Part shown: one piece after another, positions 7,287-15,472 of the stretch
Position numbering within the stretch: position 1 is the stretch's first letter
Layout of the letters: the number at the start of each line of letters is the position of its first letter
Source: JBBQLG01 sp964251665
GTDB taxonomy: Bacteria > Bacteroidota > Bacteroidia > Cytophagales > Spirosomataceae
DNA: 64,000 bases
Assembly: GCA_964251665.1 (NCBI GenBank)
Contig: CAXUKO010000003.1
Span: 62,001-126,000 of the forward strand
Direction of reading: 5' to 3'
The notes under the pieces: model-generated
Databases searched by the model: none
Told to the model about the DNA's origin: nothing
The model's input: only the letters and a program-made list of their open reading frames with translations
Position numbers and translations under genes: made by a program

Positions 7287-9185
7287 TTCCTTCGGTCGAA
7301 TAAGAAGTCGTTGCCCAACTTCGATCACAAAGTTTTTCAAACCGTTCCATTTCATCAGATTCGGCACACTGATGCCATGGTTCAAGGCTATTCGGTAAAC
7401 AGTTTCGCCGGCTTTAACTATGTAGTAATTAGCAGTGGGTTCGGGTTTGGCAACGGGCAAAACAACCTTTTTAGGTGGAGCTTTTACAATAGCCTTCGGT
7501 CTACGACGGGGTACAGATGTCGATGGTACCAGGGTGTCAATTATTAACTCTTGACCGATACGCAGCGGTTGCCGGGCTGAGAGATTGTTCCAGGCGTAGA
7601 GCTGAGCGACCGTAACCCCATAAAGTCCGGCGATGGAGAAGTAGGTTTGACCAGCTTTAACGAGGTGTATTTTAATAACTGCCGGTGGTTCGGCCCAAGC
7701 TGTGTCTACCTGGTCTATTTGAGCCGACGTAGAATCTGTTAAAGATGGGTCGACGGTAACAGTCGAATCAGCTTGTAAAGTTGGCGGAGATGAGTAAGCC
7801 TGTAACTGAGGAACAATCGAATCGGTAACTGGAGGGGAATCGTTAGCCAAAATAGTTGGTGGCTCGTATTGGTTCTTTTCTACGGGTTGATATTCTACTG
7901 GGAAACGGCTCGGTCGTTTACGTTGCATCCAGACAATACGGCCAGCTTGCACCCGCTGCGTTGCTTTTATCCGGTTGAAACGCAGCAGTGATTTAAGCCG
8001 CACCCCATAAATCCCGGAAATATCCCGCAGTGTCTGACCCGAACGAACAACGTGGAAAGGTATTTTTGCCCGTCTGGCTTTTCGTTCGAGGTAATAAATC
8101 TCACCCGGTTTTACCAACTCCTGCTCTGTCAGATCATTCACTTTCAGGAACGTTGATAACGAAAGGTCACCGTAATAGGCTAACGTAATAGCGTTATCAC
8201 AGGATTGGGCCTGAATGCCCCTCAGGTCGTTGATCTGATAAAAAATAGCCGTCCGCCGGGAGTAAGAAACTTTAGGGCTAAGCCGGCGTAATACCGGAAA
8301 TCCTAAATCGGTAACCGGCGACTGGCGGTTTAAGGACGTTCGGGCAATGGGTAAAACAACTCTGGATTTCACGGTCGGGTACTCATCGAGTGTAAGTCGG
8401 AGCACCACCGGCAAATAGCCATTGGCAGGGATGCGACCTGCGAGCAGCCAGTCGTTGTAAGGAGTCAGCCGATTGGGGTTAATCTGTAATTGAGCCGCAA
8501 TGTCGCCGAGGGATTTTCCGCTACCTTCCAGATAGGGCATTAACACAAAATCGGTCGCTAATTGCAGGGATGCCTGTTCGGACTCAAATGCTATTTTTCG
8601 GGCCAGAATTGACCAGATGGCAGTCGGTGCCTGAGCGTTCAGCAGCCAGCGTGCTGTTCCGCTTTGGTTAGTAGCTACATCCGCCGAAGGATTAAAGTAT
8701 TGAAACAACGTCTTGATCCAGTTCCGGTTCCGTTGCTGAAGTTGATTGAAATAAGGCAGAATAACCTCGGTCGTCAGTATAGGATGATAACGGCTGTCGA
8801 TGGCTTGATTTATCGTTAACTGCAATACGGTGGCCTGTTGCCGCGATAGTCCCCAGTAAGCATGCGGGTCATAATCAGTATCGTTGAAGGGCAAACATAC
8901 ATAGCGAAAATCGGTAGGTATATGTTCGTCGGTTAAACGGGGTTCGATCAGCGGCCCTAATTGCTCAAGCATTTCCAGTTGCCGTAATAAGGCCGGCCGG
9001 TCAGCATAGAGGGTGGTTAGCGTTTGTTGCAGGTGCTGACGGGCTGTAGCGGTTAACTGAATAGAGACATCGGCAAACTCAATTTCTGGCGGTACAGTTG
9101 GAATCGACTGGGCATAGGCGGTTATGCAAATCGTAATTCCGAAGAATAAGACCAAAAATTTAATTAATACCTTATAAAAGTACAT
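7284..9185 (-). CDS. exported LysM protein with degenerate transglycosylase-like domain
   Basis: A 633-residue exported protein (signal peptide about 1-26, ending AYAQS). Three clear LysM peptidoglycan-binding repeats lie in the C-terminal half, starting FHVVRSGQTL, IHLVKAGQTY and YYIVKAGETV, with two weaker LysM-like stretches before them. The N-terminal part (about residues 35-200) aligns by eye with MltD-type lytic transglycosylases. Where those carry the catalytic Glu in an IESGLNP-like motif, this protein reads LPFNDTDYDP, so the active Glu appears lost. It is probably a cell-wall-binding non-enzymatic protein. Central residues 440-560 are Pro/Ser/Thr-rich linkers. Confidence 0.75.
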   Translation of the reverse strand: MYFYKVLIKFLVLFFGITICITAYAQSIPTVPPEIEFADVSIQLTATARQHLQQTLTTLYADRPALLRQLEMLEQLGPLIEPRLTDEHIPTDFRYVCLPFNDTDYDPHAYWGLSRQQATVLQLTINQAIDSRYHPILTTEVILPYFNQLQQRNRNWIKTLFQYFNPSADVATNQSGTARWLLNAQAPTAIWSILARKIAFESEQASLQLATDFVLMPYLEGSGKSLGDIAAQLQINPNRLTPYNDWLLAGRIPANGYLPVVLRLTLDEYPTVKSRVVLPIARTSLNRQSPVTDLGFPVLRRLSPKVSYSRRTAIFYQINDLRGIQAQSCDNAITLAYYGDLSLSTFLKVNDLTEQELVKPGEIYYLERKARRAKIPFHVVRSGQTLRDISGIYGVRLKSLLRFNRIKATQRVQAGRIVWMQRKRPSRFPVEYQPVEKNQYEPPTILANDSPPVTDSIVPQLQAYSSPPTLQADSTVTVDPSLTDSTSAQIDQVDTAWAEPPAVIKIHLVKAGQTYFSIAGLYGVTVAQLYAWNNLSARQPLRIGQELIIDTLVPSTSVPRRRPKAIVKAPPKKVVLPVAKPEPTANYYIVKAGETVYRIALNHGISVPNLMKWNGLKNFVIEVGQRLLIRPKE

Positions 9186-9243
9186 CCTAAATGAAAAATG
9201 GTTAACAAAAGCGTTGAAAGCCTGACTTTCATGCCGACAGAGT

Positions 9244-9251
9244 CAAATATA
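9244..9251 (-). promoter_or_regulatory. -7 promoter element for the LysM gene
   Basis: TATATTTG on the minus strand (CAAATATA on the plus) fits TAnnTTTG and lies about 60 bases upstream of the LysM start codon. Confidence 0.5.
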
Positions 9252-9366
9252 CCTTTTTGAAAAGAAATCTGGCCGTAATTAACAGTTTAAAAACGACATG
9301 ATTATGCGTTCATTTTAGCATCAAAACTACAGTAGGCGTGGAATAGTTGTGGACAAAAAATGATAT

Positions 9367-9382
9367 AGTATGCTTGCATACT
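9367..9382. promoter_or_regulatory. palindromic operator 1 upstream of acyl-CoA dehydrogenase
   Basis: AGTATGCTTGCATACT is a perfect 16-base palindrome. It matches the thiolase site at 5967-5982 in AGTATGC-NN-GCATA. Its centre lies 48 bases from that of the second copy at 9415-9430, a spacing that would allow two dimers on nearly the same DNA face. Confidence 0.7.
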
Positions 9383-9414
9383 ACCAAAATCACCCTGATA
9401 TTTGTTGTTATATT

Positions 9415-9430
9415 AGTATGCACGCATAAC
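9415..9430. promoter_or_regulatory. palindromic operator 2 upstream of acyl-CoA dehydrogenase
   Basis: AGTATGCACGCATAAC, the third copy of the AGTATGC-NN-GCATA motif, ends 13 bases before the start codon, where a bound protein would cover the transcription start region. Confidence 0.65.
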
Positions 9431-9443
9431 AAATTCCAAAGCC

Positions 9444-11255
9444 ATGATTGCAGCCGAATCTAAAGCTTCCATTAAAGGGGGCGAGTTCCTTATTAAAGAA
9501 ACCAATGCGTCTCAGGTCTTCATTCCTGAAGAGTTTACCGAGGAGCAGCAGATGATTGCCGCCACTTGCCGTGAGTTTTTGCAACGGGAAATCTGGCCTC
9601 GTTTGGATGAAATTGATACAGCTAAGTCACCCGAACTGATTTCATCGTTGATGGACAAAGCCGGGGAACTGGGATTACTTGGCACCGGCGTTCCGGAAGA
9701 GTACGGCGGTTTCGGGATGAACTTTAACACGTCGATGCTGGTGGCTGAAGTGACGGGCGCTGGTCATTCGTTTTCGGTTGCCCTATCAGCGCATACAGGC
9801 ATCGGTACATTACCAATCGTGTATTATGGCAACGAAGAGCAGAAGGCCAAATACTTGCCCCTGCTGGCATCGGGCGAGTGGAAAGCCGCTTATTGCCTGA
9901 CTGAACCAGATTCCGGCTCAGATGCCAATTCGGGTAAAACGAAAGCCAAACTGACCGAAGACGGCAAACATTACGTATTGAACGGGCAGAAAATGTGGAT
10001 CACCAACGGTGGATTCGCTGATGCTTATATCGTTTTCGCTAAGATTGAAGAAAACGGACAGACCGATAAAAACCTCTCGGCCTTTATTGTGGAGCGCGGC
10101 TTTGGCGGTATCACGATGAACGAGCCGGAGCACAAGATGGGCATTAAGGGGTCCGATACGCGTCAGATTTTCTTTAACGACTGTCTGGTACCTGTCGAAA
10201 ACCTCCTGTCGGAGCGCGGCAACGGGTTCAAAATAGCCGTGAACATTCTGAACATTGGCCGTATTAAACTCGGCGCGGCTACTGTTGGCGGCTCGAAAGA
10301 GGTGATTAACCACGCCATCCAATATGCCAATGAGCGCAGGCAGTTTGGTACGCCAATCGCCAACTTTGGGGCTATCAAGCATAAACTGGCTGAAATGGCC
10401 GTTCGGGTATATGCGGCTGAAACAGCCTGTTATCGCGCCGGACAGAACATCGACGATGCCATCGAAGATCTGAAAGCGGGCGGTATGGACGATGTTTCAG
10501 CTAAACTGAAAGCGCTGGAGCAATTTGCCATCGAGTGTGCTATGATGAAGGTCAGCGGTTCGGAAGCCTTGGACTATGTAGTCGATGAAGGTGTTCAGGT
10601 GTACGGCGGTATGGGCTACTCGGCCGACGCACCTATGGATCGCAGCTACCGCGATTCACGGATTAACCGAATTTTTGAAGGCACCAATGAAGTAAACAGG
10701 ATGCTGGTGGTCGATATGCTGTTGAAGCGGGCCATGAAGGGCGAACTCGACCTGATGGGTCCGGCAATGGCCGTTGGTAAAGAAATCATGTCGATTCCAA
10801 GTTTCAGCACCGACGAAGAAGAGGGTTTGTTTGTGGCGGAGAAAAAAGCCCTGCGTAACCTGAAAAAAGCTGCGTTGATGATTGCCGGTGCCGCCGTACA
10901 GAAGTTCATGACCAAACTGTCGAGCGAGCAGGAGATCCTGATGAATATAGCCGATATGGCCATCGAAACGTACGTGGCCGAATCGACGCTGCTGCGCGTT
11001 GAAAAGTTGATTGGTATCAAAGGCGAGGCCGCCGTTAGCCTTCAGAAAGACCTAGCGCTGGTATACCTGCACGAAGCCGTTGAGAAGGTAAATAGCGCAG
11101 GTAAGTCGGCTATTACGTCGTTTGCCGAAGGTGACGAACTGCGCGTAATGCTGATGGGCCTGAAACGGTTTACCAAGATCGAGCCAATGAACCTGAAAGA
11201 TGCCCGTCGCCGGGTAGCGGACGCGCTCATCGCCGAGAATAAATACATTTTCTAA
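9444..11255 (+). CDS. acyl-CoA dehydrogenase, long (VLCAD/ACAD9-like) form
   Basis: FAD enzyme for the first, alpha-beta dehydrogenation step of beta-oxidation. N-terminal helical, middle beta (TEPDSGSDANSGKTKA near 153) and C-terminal helical domains are in the usual order. The catalytic Glu lies in RIFEGTNEVNRM near residue 415, after the flavin-loop motif YGGMGYSADAPMDRSYRDSR. At 603 residues it exceeds the usual 380 by a C-terminal helical extension like that of very-long-chain enzymes. It has the same operator as the thiolase gene 2.2 kb away, so the two are probably co-regulated. It ends before a terminator. Confidence 0.92.
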   Translation: MIAAESKASIKGGEFLIKETNASQVFIPEEFTEEQQMIAATCREFLQREIWPRLDEIDTAKSPELISSLMDKAGELGLLGTGVPEEYGGFGMNFNTSMLVAEVTGAGHSFSVALSAHTGIGTLPIVYYGNEEQKAKYLPLLASGEWKAAYCLTEPDSGSDANSGKTKAKLTEDGKHYVLNGQKMWITNGGFADAYIVFAKIEENGQTDKNLSAFIVERGFGGITMNEPEHKMGIKGSDTRQIFFNDCLVPVENLLSERGNGFKIAVNILNIGRIKLGAATVGGSKEVINHAIQYANERRQFGTPIANFGAIKHKLAEMAVRVYAAETACYRAGQNIDDAIEDLKAGGMDDVSAKLKALEQFAIECAMMKVSGSEALDYVVDEGVQVYGGMGYSADAPMDRSYRDSRINRIFEGTNEVNRMLVVDMLLKRAMKGELDLMGPAMAVGKEIMSIPSFSTDEEEGLFVAEKKALRNLKKAALMIAGAAVQKFMTKLSSEQEILMNIADMAIETYVAESTLLRVEKLIGIKGEAAVSLQKDLALVYLHEAVEKVNSAGKSAITSFAEGDELRVMLMGLKRFTKIEPMNLKDARRRVADALIAENKYIF

Positions 11256-11279
11256 CCGGGTACATTTTCGGTTGATAGT

Positions 11280-11314
11280 AAAAAAGCCGCTCCGACATTC
11301 GGGGCGGCTTTTTT
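11280..11314 (+). terminator. terminator after acyl-CoA dehydrogenase
   Basis: AAAAAGCCGCTCCG pairs with CGGGGCGGCTTTTT, with one G-T wobble and a 5-base loop, followed by T-run. Confidence 0.8.
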
Positions 11315-11327
11315 ACTAAGTTGCAGC

Positions 11328-12281
11328 ATGAACCGCATCGACCGACTTACGGCTATATTAATCCACCTGCAAACCAAGCGGGTCGTAAAGGCGCAGGAGC
11401 TGGCTGACCGCTTTGGGATCAGTCTGCGTACGGTTTACCGCGACGTTCGGGCGCTGGAAGAAGCCGGTGTACCAATCGGGGCAGAAGCGGGTGTCGGCTA
11501 TTTTCTGGAAGACTATCACTTGCCCCCGGTCATGTTCACCAATGCTGAAGCGAGTGCGCTGGTGTTCGGGGCAAAGCTGATGGATACACTCGCCGATGCT
11601 TCGCTTCGGGAGCCGTTTCAGTCGGCGCTATACAAACTGAAATCAGTATTGAAGCGGTCGGAAAAAGAGCATCTGGAAGAGCTGGAAATGCAGGTTGCCG
11701 TATTAGGTCGATCCCGGCCAGTGCCGGTTGTGGATGAGCTGTTAAATCGCATTCAGGTAGCCACGGTGCAGCAGCGTGTGTTACGAATTGACTACCGCGC
11801 CAGTTATGCCGATACCGTAACCGAGCGCGAAATTGAACCAATCGGCCTGATTTATTACGGTTCGGGCTGGCACCTGGTCGGGTACTGCCGGTTGCGTCAT
11901 GATTACCGGGATTTTCGGACGGATCGTATCCGGCAACTTACCGAAACGGGAGAGACCTTCCCGCGTCAGCAGCGGCTTTCGCTGCAAACCTACCTGAGTC
12001 GGCTTCAGCAGATGGAACGGCTACAGGAGGTAGTTGTCTGGTTTGATCGGGATACCGCCCGATTTGCCGACAGCCAGAGATACTGGTTTGGCTTTGTTGA
12101 TGAAGAAGAGCGCGACGGAAGGGTAAGAATGCGATTTCTAACGCAGTCGGCCAATGGATTAGCCCGCTGGTTGCTGATGTTTGGGAGCAGCATAACGGTC
12201 GAAACCCCGGACACGCTGGTCGCGCAAATGCAGACATATATCCAGGAGCTACAGGCCCATTATTCGTGCGAAATTGCGTAA
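11328..12281 (+). CDS. WYL-domain transcriptional regulator (YafY type)
   Basis: A 317-residue DNA-binding regulator. The N-terminal winged helix (residues 1-60, ELADRFGISLRTVYRDVRALEEAGVPI) is of the DeoR/HTH_11 type. The WYL domain, a probable ligand sensor, follows at about residues 140-230 (GLIYYGSGWHLVGYCRLRHDYRDFRTDRI). A short C-terminal extension (WCX-like) ends the protein. It lies upstream of a GyrI-like gene in the same direction (72-base gap). This pairing is common near small stress or drug-response genes and may be regulatory. The target is unknown. Confidence 0.88.
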   Translation: MNRIDRLTAILIHLQTKRVVKAQELADRFGISLRTVYRDVRALEEAGVPIGAEAGVGYFLEDYHLPPVMFTNAEASALVFGAKLMDTLADASLREPFQSALYKLKSVLKRSEKEHLEELEMQVAVLGRSRPVPVVDELLNRIQVATVQQRVLRIDYRASYADTVTEREIEPIGLIYYGSGWHLVGYCRLRHDYRDFRTDRIRQLTETGETFPRQQRLSLQTYLSRLQQMERLQEVVVWFDRDTARFADSQRYWFGFVDEEERDGRVRMRFLTQSANGLARWLLMFGSSITVETPDTLVAQMQTYIQELQAHYSCEIA

Positions 12282-12353
12282 ACACTACTGACATAGGGTT
12301 GTCATTGGATCGCGTTTACTTTGTCAGGTAAACCAACGTAAACCAATTCAGCG

Positions 12354-12842
12354 ATGACAACCCAGCTAATCATTCCCGAACAGGCGCTGCGCGTAGTAGA
12401 GATTCCCGCGTTTTCAGCGTTGACTAGTACCGTACGTGCTACCCTGCCCACACTGGCCGAGAAAGCCATGCCCGCCCATCTCCGACTTCACAACGAAGCG
12501 ACCCGGCTTGGCCTTGATGTAAGCCAGCCGACCCAATGGATTTATACCGGCGTCAATGGTGACGAAACGAATGAGTTTCAGGTAGAAGTGGCGTTGCCGG
12601 TCAATCACCTTGATACAGAGCCACCCGTTGGAACGGAGTATAAAACGTTTATGGCTTACCGATGCGCCAGCTATACATACGCTGGTTCCTGGAATGATTT
12701 CGATGAGTTATATGATCAACTGTTCGGGCAGTTTTACCGTAATGGTTACAGAAATGACGGCCATGTTCGGGAGGTGTACCTGGTTGTGGATGCCGAAACA
12801 CCCGAAAACTGCGTAACAGAGATTCAGATTGGGATTGTTTAG
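12354..12842 (+). CDS. GyrI-like small-molecule-binding domain protein
   Basis: A 162-residue cytosolic protein without a DNA-binding part. It resembles the GyrI/AraC effector-binding fold: two repeated beta-alpha-beta-beta units, with GTEYKTFMAYRCASYTYAGSWNDFDELYDQLFGQFYRNG near 95-135 and an acidic C-terminus (VYLVVDAETPENCVTEIQIGI). Family members bind amphipathic drugs or inhibit DNA gyrase. It follows the WYL regulator gene, which may control it. The exact ligand cannot be told. Confidence 0.75.
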   Translation: MTTQLIIPEQALRVVEIPAFSALTSTVRATLPTLAEKAMPAHLRLHNEATRLGLDVSQPTQWIYTGVNGDETNEFQVEVALPVNHLDTEPPVGTEYKTFMAYRCASYTYAGSWNDFDELYDQLFGQFYRNGYRNDGHVREVYLVVDAETPENCVTEIQIGIV

Positions 12843-12879
12843 AGGACCCTTTAATAAGCAGAGACATACGAGACATTAA

Positions 12880-12924
12880 AAAAGAACCGGATGCACGGGT
12901 AAAGCCGTTGTGTCTGGTTCTTTT
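12880..12924 (+). terminator. terminator after the GyrI-like gene
   Basis: AAAAGAACCGGA pairs with TCTGGTTCTTTT with one wobble, around a 21-base loop. Confidence 0.65.
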
Positions 12925-12979
12925 CATGTATAATACACTGGTCTAAACAGGTAAACCCAACTTACTTACCGAATACAAC

Positions 12980-14086
12980 ATGAAAAATAGTCTTTCTCTG
13001 TCACGGCGCAATTTTCTGGCTGGACTGGGTGCGTCATCGTTAACATTACCAACGCTGACCAACGCCTTTGGTGAACCGCTCCAAACCCGGAAGCTGGGTA
13101 TGGCACTGGTTGGATTAGGTAGTTATGCTACCAATCAACTGGCCCCTGCTTTGCAGCAAACCAAAAATGTTGAATTGAGAGGTATCGTAACGGGTACGCC
13201 CGGCAAGGCCGAAACCTGGATGAAGAAGTACAACATTCCGAAAGAGAATGTGTACGATTATACCAACTTCGACCGCATCATCGATAACAAAAATATTGAT
13301 GTCGTGTACGTAGTACTGCCTAACAATATGCACCGCGAATTCGTCGTCCGGGCGGCTCAGGCCGGTAAGCACGTGATTTGTGAAAAGCCAATGGCTATCA
13401 CAGTAGCCGATTGCCAGGCGATGATTGATGCCTGTAAGAAAGCAAATCGGCAACTGGCCATTGGATACCGGCTGCACTATGAGCCATACACCCAAGAGGT
13501 AATGCGGTTGGGCCGCGAAAAAGTGTTCGGTAATCTGAAGTTCCTGGAAGCCAGCGACGGTTTTAAGTCCGGCGATCCAAATCAGTGGCGGCTCAAGAAG
13601 TCGATGGCTGGTGGCGGGCCGCTGATGGATGTAGGTATCTATGCCATTCAGGGCGTTCGGCTGGTTACTGGCCTGGAGCCACTTTCGGTAACGGCTCAGT
13701 ACGCACCTAAAACCGATCCACAGAAATTTAAGGATGTAGAGGAGACGATGTACTGGCAGTTCCAGTTTCCAAACGGCATCACCTCGAATTCGACCACGAG
13801 TTATGCCGCTGGTGTTGAGCGGTTGTATGCCTCGGCGGAAAACGGCTGGTTCGAACTGGCTCCGGCATTCGGATACGGCCCGCTGAAAGGACGAACCAGT
13901 AAAGGTCCCATCGAACAGCCCGTTGTGAACCATCAGGCAATGCACATGGACGGCGTTTGCGGAGATTTGATGGCCGGAAAAACTTTGCCCGATCATATTA
14001 CCGGGGCAGAAGGCATAAAAGACGTCCGGTTACTTCAGGCCATTTACCGGGCTGCAGATACGGGACGAAAAATTGACCTAACCTGA
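12980..14086 (+). CDS. Tat-exported Gfo/Idh/MocA-family oxidoreductase
   Basis: NAD(P)-dependent sugar or polyol oxidoreductase of 368 residues. A twin-arginine signal (LSRRNFLAGLGASSL, residues 7-21) indicates export in folded form with cofactor bound, as in Zymomonas glucose-fructose oxidoreductase. A Rossmann fold follows (GMALVGLGSYATNQL near 35), with the family motif HVICEKPMAI near 130 and a C-terminal substrate domain containing GGGPLMDVGIYAIQGVR. It stands alone and converges on prfB through a perfect palindrome that holds its stop codon. The substrate is not predictable. Confidence 0.88.
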   Translation: MKNSLSLSRRNFLAGLGASSLTLPTLTNAFGEPLQTRKLGMALVGLGSYATNQLAPALQQTKNVELRGIVTGTPGKAETWMKKYNIPKENVYDYTNFDRIIDNKNIDVVYVVLPNNMHREFVVRAAQAGKHVICEKPMAITVADCQAMIDACKKANRQLAIGYRLHYEPYTQEVMRLGREKVFGNLKFLEASDGFKSGDPNQWRLKKSMAGGGPLMDVGIYAIQGVRLVTGLEPLSVTAQYAPKTDPQKFKDVEETMYWQFQFPNGITSNSTTSYAAGVERLYASAENGWFELAPAFGYGPLKGRTSKGPIEQPVVNHQAMHMDGVCGDLMAGKTLPDHITGAEGIKDVRLLQAIYRAADTGRKIDLT

Positions 14087-14144
14087 TTTTGTCCTCCTGA
14101 TGGAGCCGGTCGACCGGCTCCATCAGGAGGACAAAATCAGGTTA
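14079..14144. repeat. perfect 66-bp palindrome spanning two convergent stop codons
   Basis: The sequence from 14079 to 14144 equals its own reverse complement, with 33-base arms and no loop; the centre GGTCGACC is at 14108-14115. It contains the TGA of the oxidoreductase gene and the TAA of prfB. Transcripts from either side would fold into a long hairpin, so it probably ends or protects both mRNAs, although neither side has a strong T-run. Confidence 0.9.
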
Positions 14145-15219
14145 ATCCTGATCCAGTAAATATGCTTTGATAAACCCATCGATGTCGCCATCCAGGACGG
14201 CATCCGTGTTGGACGTTTGAAAACCCGTCCGGTGGTCTTTCACCCGGCGGTCATCCAGCACGTAGCTCCGAATCTGGGAGCCCCACTCAATCTTTTTCTT
14301 TCCGGCTTCAATCTCGGCCCGGGCCGCGTTGCGCTTCTCCACCTCGATCTGGTACAGCTTCGATTTCAATAGCCGCATCGCTACTTCCTTGTTCTGCAAC
14401 TGACTCCGTTCCTGCTGACACTCGATCACCAAACCGGAGGGCTTGTGCTTCAACCGCACGGCCGTTTCTACTTTATTCACGTTCTGACCACCCGCACCAC
14501 CCGACCGGAAGGTATCCCAATCAATATCAGCCGGGTTTACGTCGATTTCAATGGTATTATCAATCAGTGGATAGGCGTAAACCGATGAGAACGACGTATG
14601 CCGACGTGCATTGGAGTCGAACGGCGAAATACGTACCAAGCGGTGAACACCATTCTCGGATTTCAGGAATCCATACGCCAGTGGGCCATCGATTTCGATA
14701 GTGGCTGATTTAATACCGGCTGTATCGCCTTCCTGATAATCGACCTGTTTAACGCCGTAACCGTGTTTTTCGGCCCAGCGCATGTACATCCGGTACAGCA
14801 TATCGGCCCAGTCCTGGCTCTCGGTGCCGCCCGCGCCGGAGTTGATTTCCAGCACGGCGCTGAGTTGATCTTCCTCGTTGCTCAGCATCTTTTTAAGTTC
14901 GAGGTCTTCCAGCGTAGCCGTTACTTTGCGGCCTTCTTCATCAACCTCTTCTTCCGAAACGTCGCCCCCTTCGTAGAATTCAAATAAGGTATCGAGGTCG
15001 CCAAGCTGGCTGGCTAATTTATCGTAGCTGGTAGTCCATCCTTTTAGCGACCGCACTTGCTTCATAATGGTCTCCGCCCGCTCGGCATCGGTCCAGAATT
15101 CGGGTTGAAAGGTCTGCTGTTCGAGGTCAGCTAATTGTTCTTTCTTATTATCGTAGTCAAAGATACCCCCTCAGGGCCTCTACTCTGGCCCTCAAGTCGG
15201 TCAACTGGTCAGTTGTCAT
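14142..15219 (-). CDS. prfB: peptide chain release factor 2, with programmed +1 frameshift
   Basis: RF2 ends translation at UGA and UAA. The anticodon-like motif Ser-Pro-Phe (RISPFDSNARRHTSF) and the GGQ loop (SGGAGGQNVNK) are present. The gene starts at ATG 15219 and reads 20 codons to CTT TGA (TGA at 15159-15157). A +1 shift at CTT T then continues with GAC (15158-15156) to the TAA at 14142-14144, giving about 358 residues. The signal is classical: an internal AGGGGG, three bases, then CTTTGAC. Low RF2 leaves the UGA unread and favours the shift, so the protein controls its own level. Starting at 15065 would cut off the N-terminus. Confidence 0.95.
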
Positions 15220-15253
15220 GAACTTGTCTTACTTTGTGATGAGTTATAAACTG

Positions 15254-15261
15254 CAAAGATA
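15254..15261 (-). promoter_or_regulatory. -7 promoter element for prfB
   Basis: TATCTTTG on the minus strand (CAAAGATA on the plus) fits TAnnTTTG, 35 bases upstream of the prfB ATG. Confidence 0.6.
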
Positions 15262-15362
15262 CGGACAGTTAAGCCCATATCGGTATAACGCCCGTGCCAC
15301 AGTGAATAGCAATTTCAGGGGCCGTTTAATCGGAGCTACACGGCAAAAGTGATTGTACGCTC

Positions 15363-15402
15363 ACCGTTTCAACGGTTTTTACGCTAAAACCGTTGAAACG
15401 GT
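15363..15402. repeat. 17-bp perfect hairpin in the prfB-pepA gap
   Basis: ACCGTTTCAACGGTTTT (15363-15379) pairs perfectly with 15386-15402 around the loop TACGCT. The arm itself contains CCGTTTCAACGG, another near-palindrome. A second small inverted repeat, CCATGACT-GA-AGTCATGG, lies at 15434-15451. The gap is divergent, so neither is an obvious terminator. Confidence 0.7.
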
Positions 15403-15472
15403 TAACAGTCATCAACATATCAATGCAGGATTCCCATGACTGAAGTCATGGACTGTAAAAACTAACAAACTC

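Noticed and set aside
14079..14144. The palindrome as a phage attachment or dif-like site
   Set aside because: No integrase or XerC/D-like half-site pattern and no mobile genes nearby; a structural terminator-type role fits better.
14142..15065. A 307-residue prfB starting at the internal ATG
   Set aside because: It would remove the N-terminal part of RF2. The frameshift signal upstream is intact, so the gene starts at 15219.
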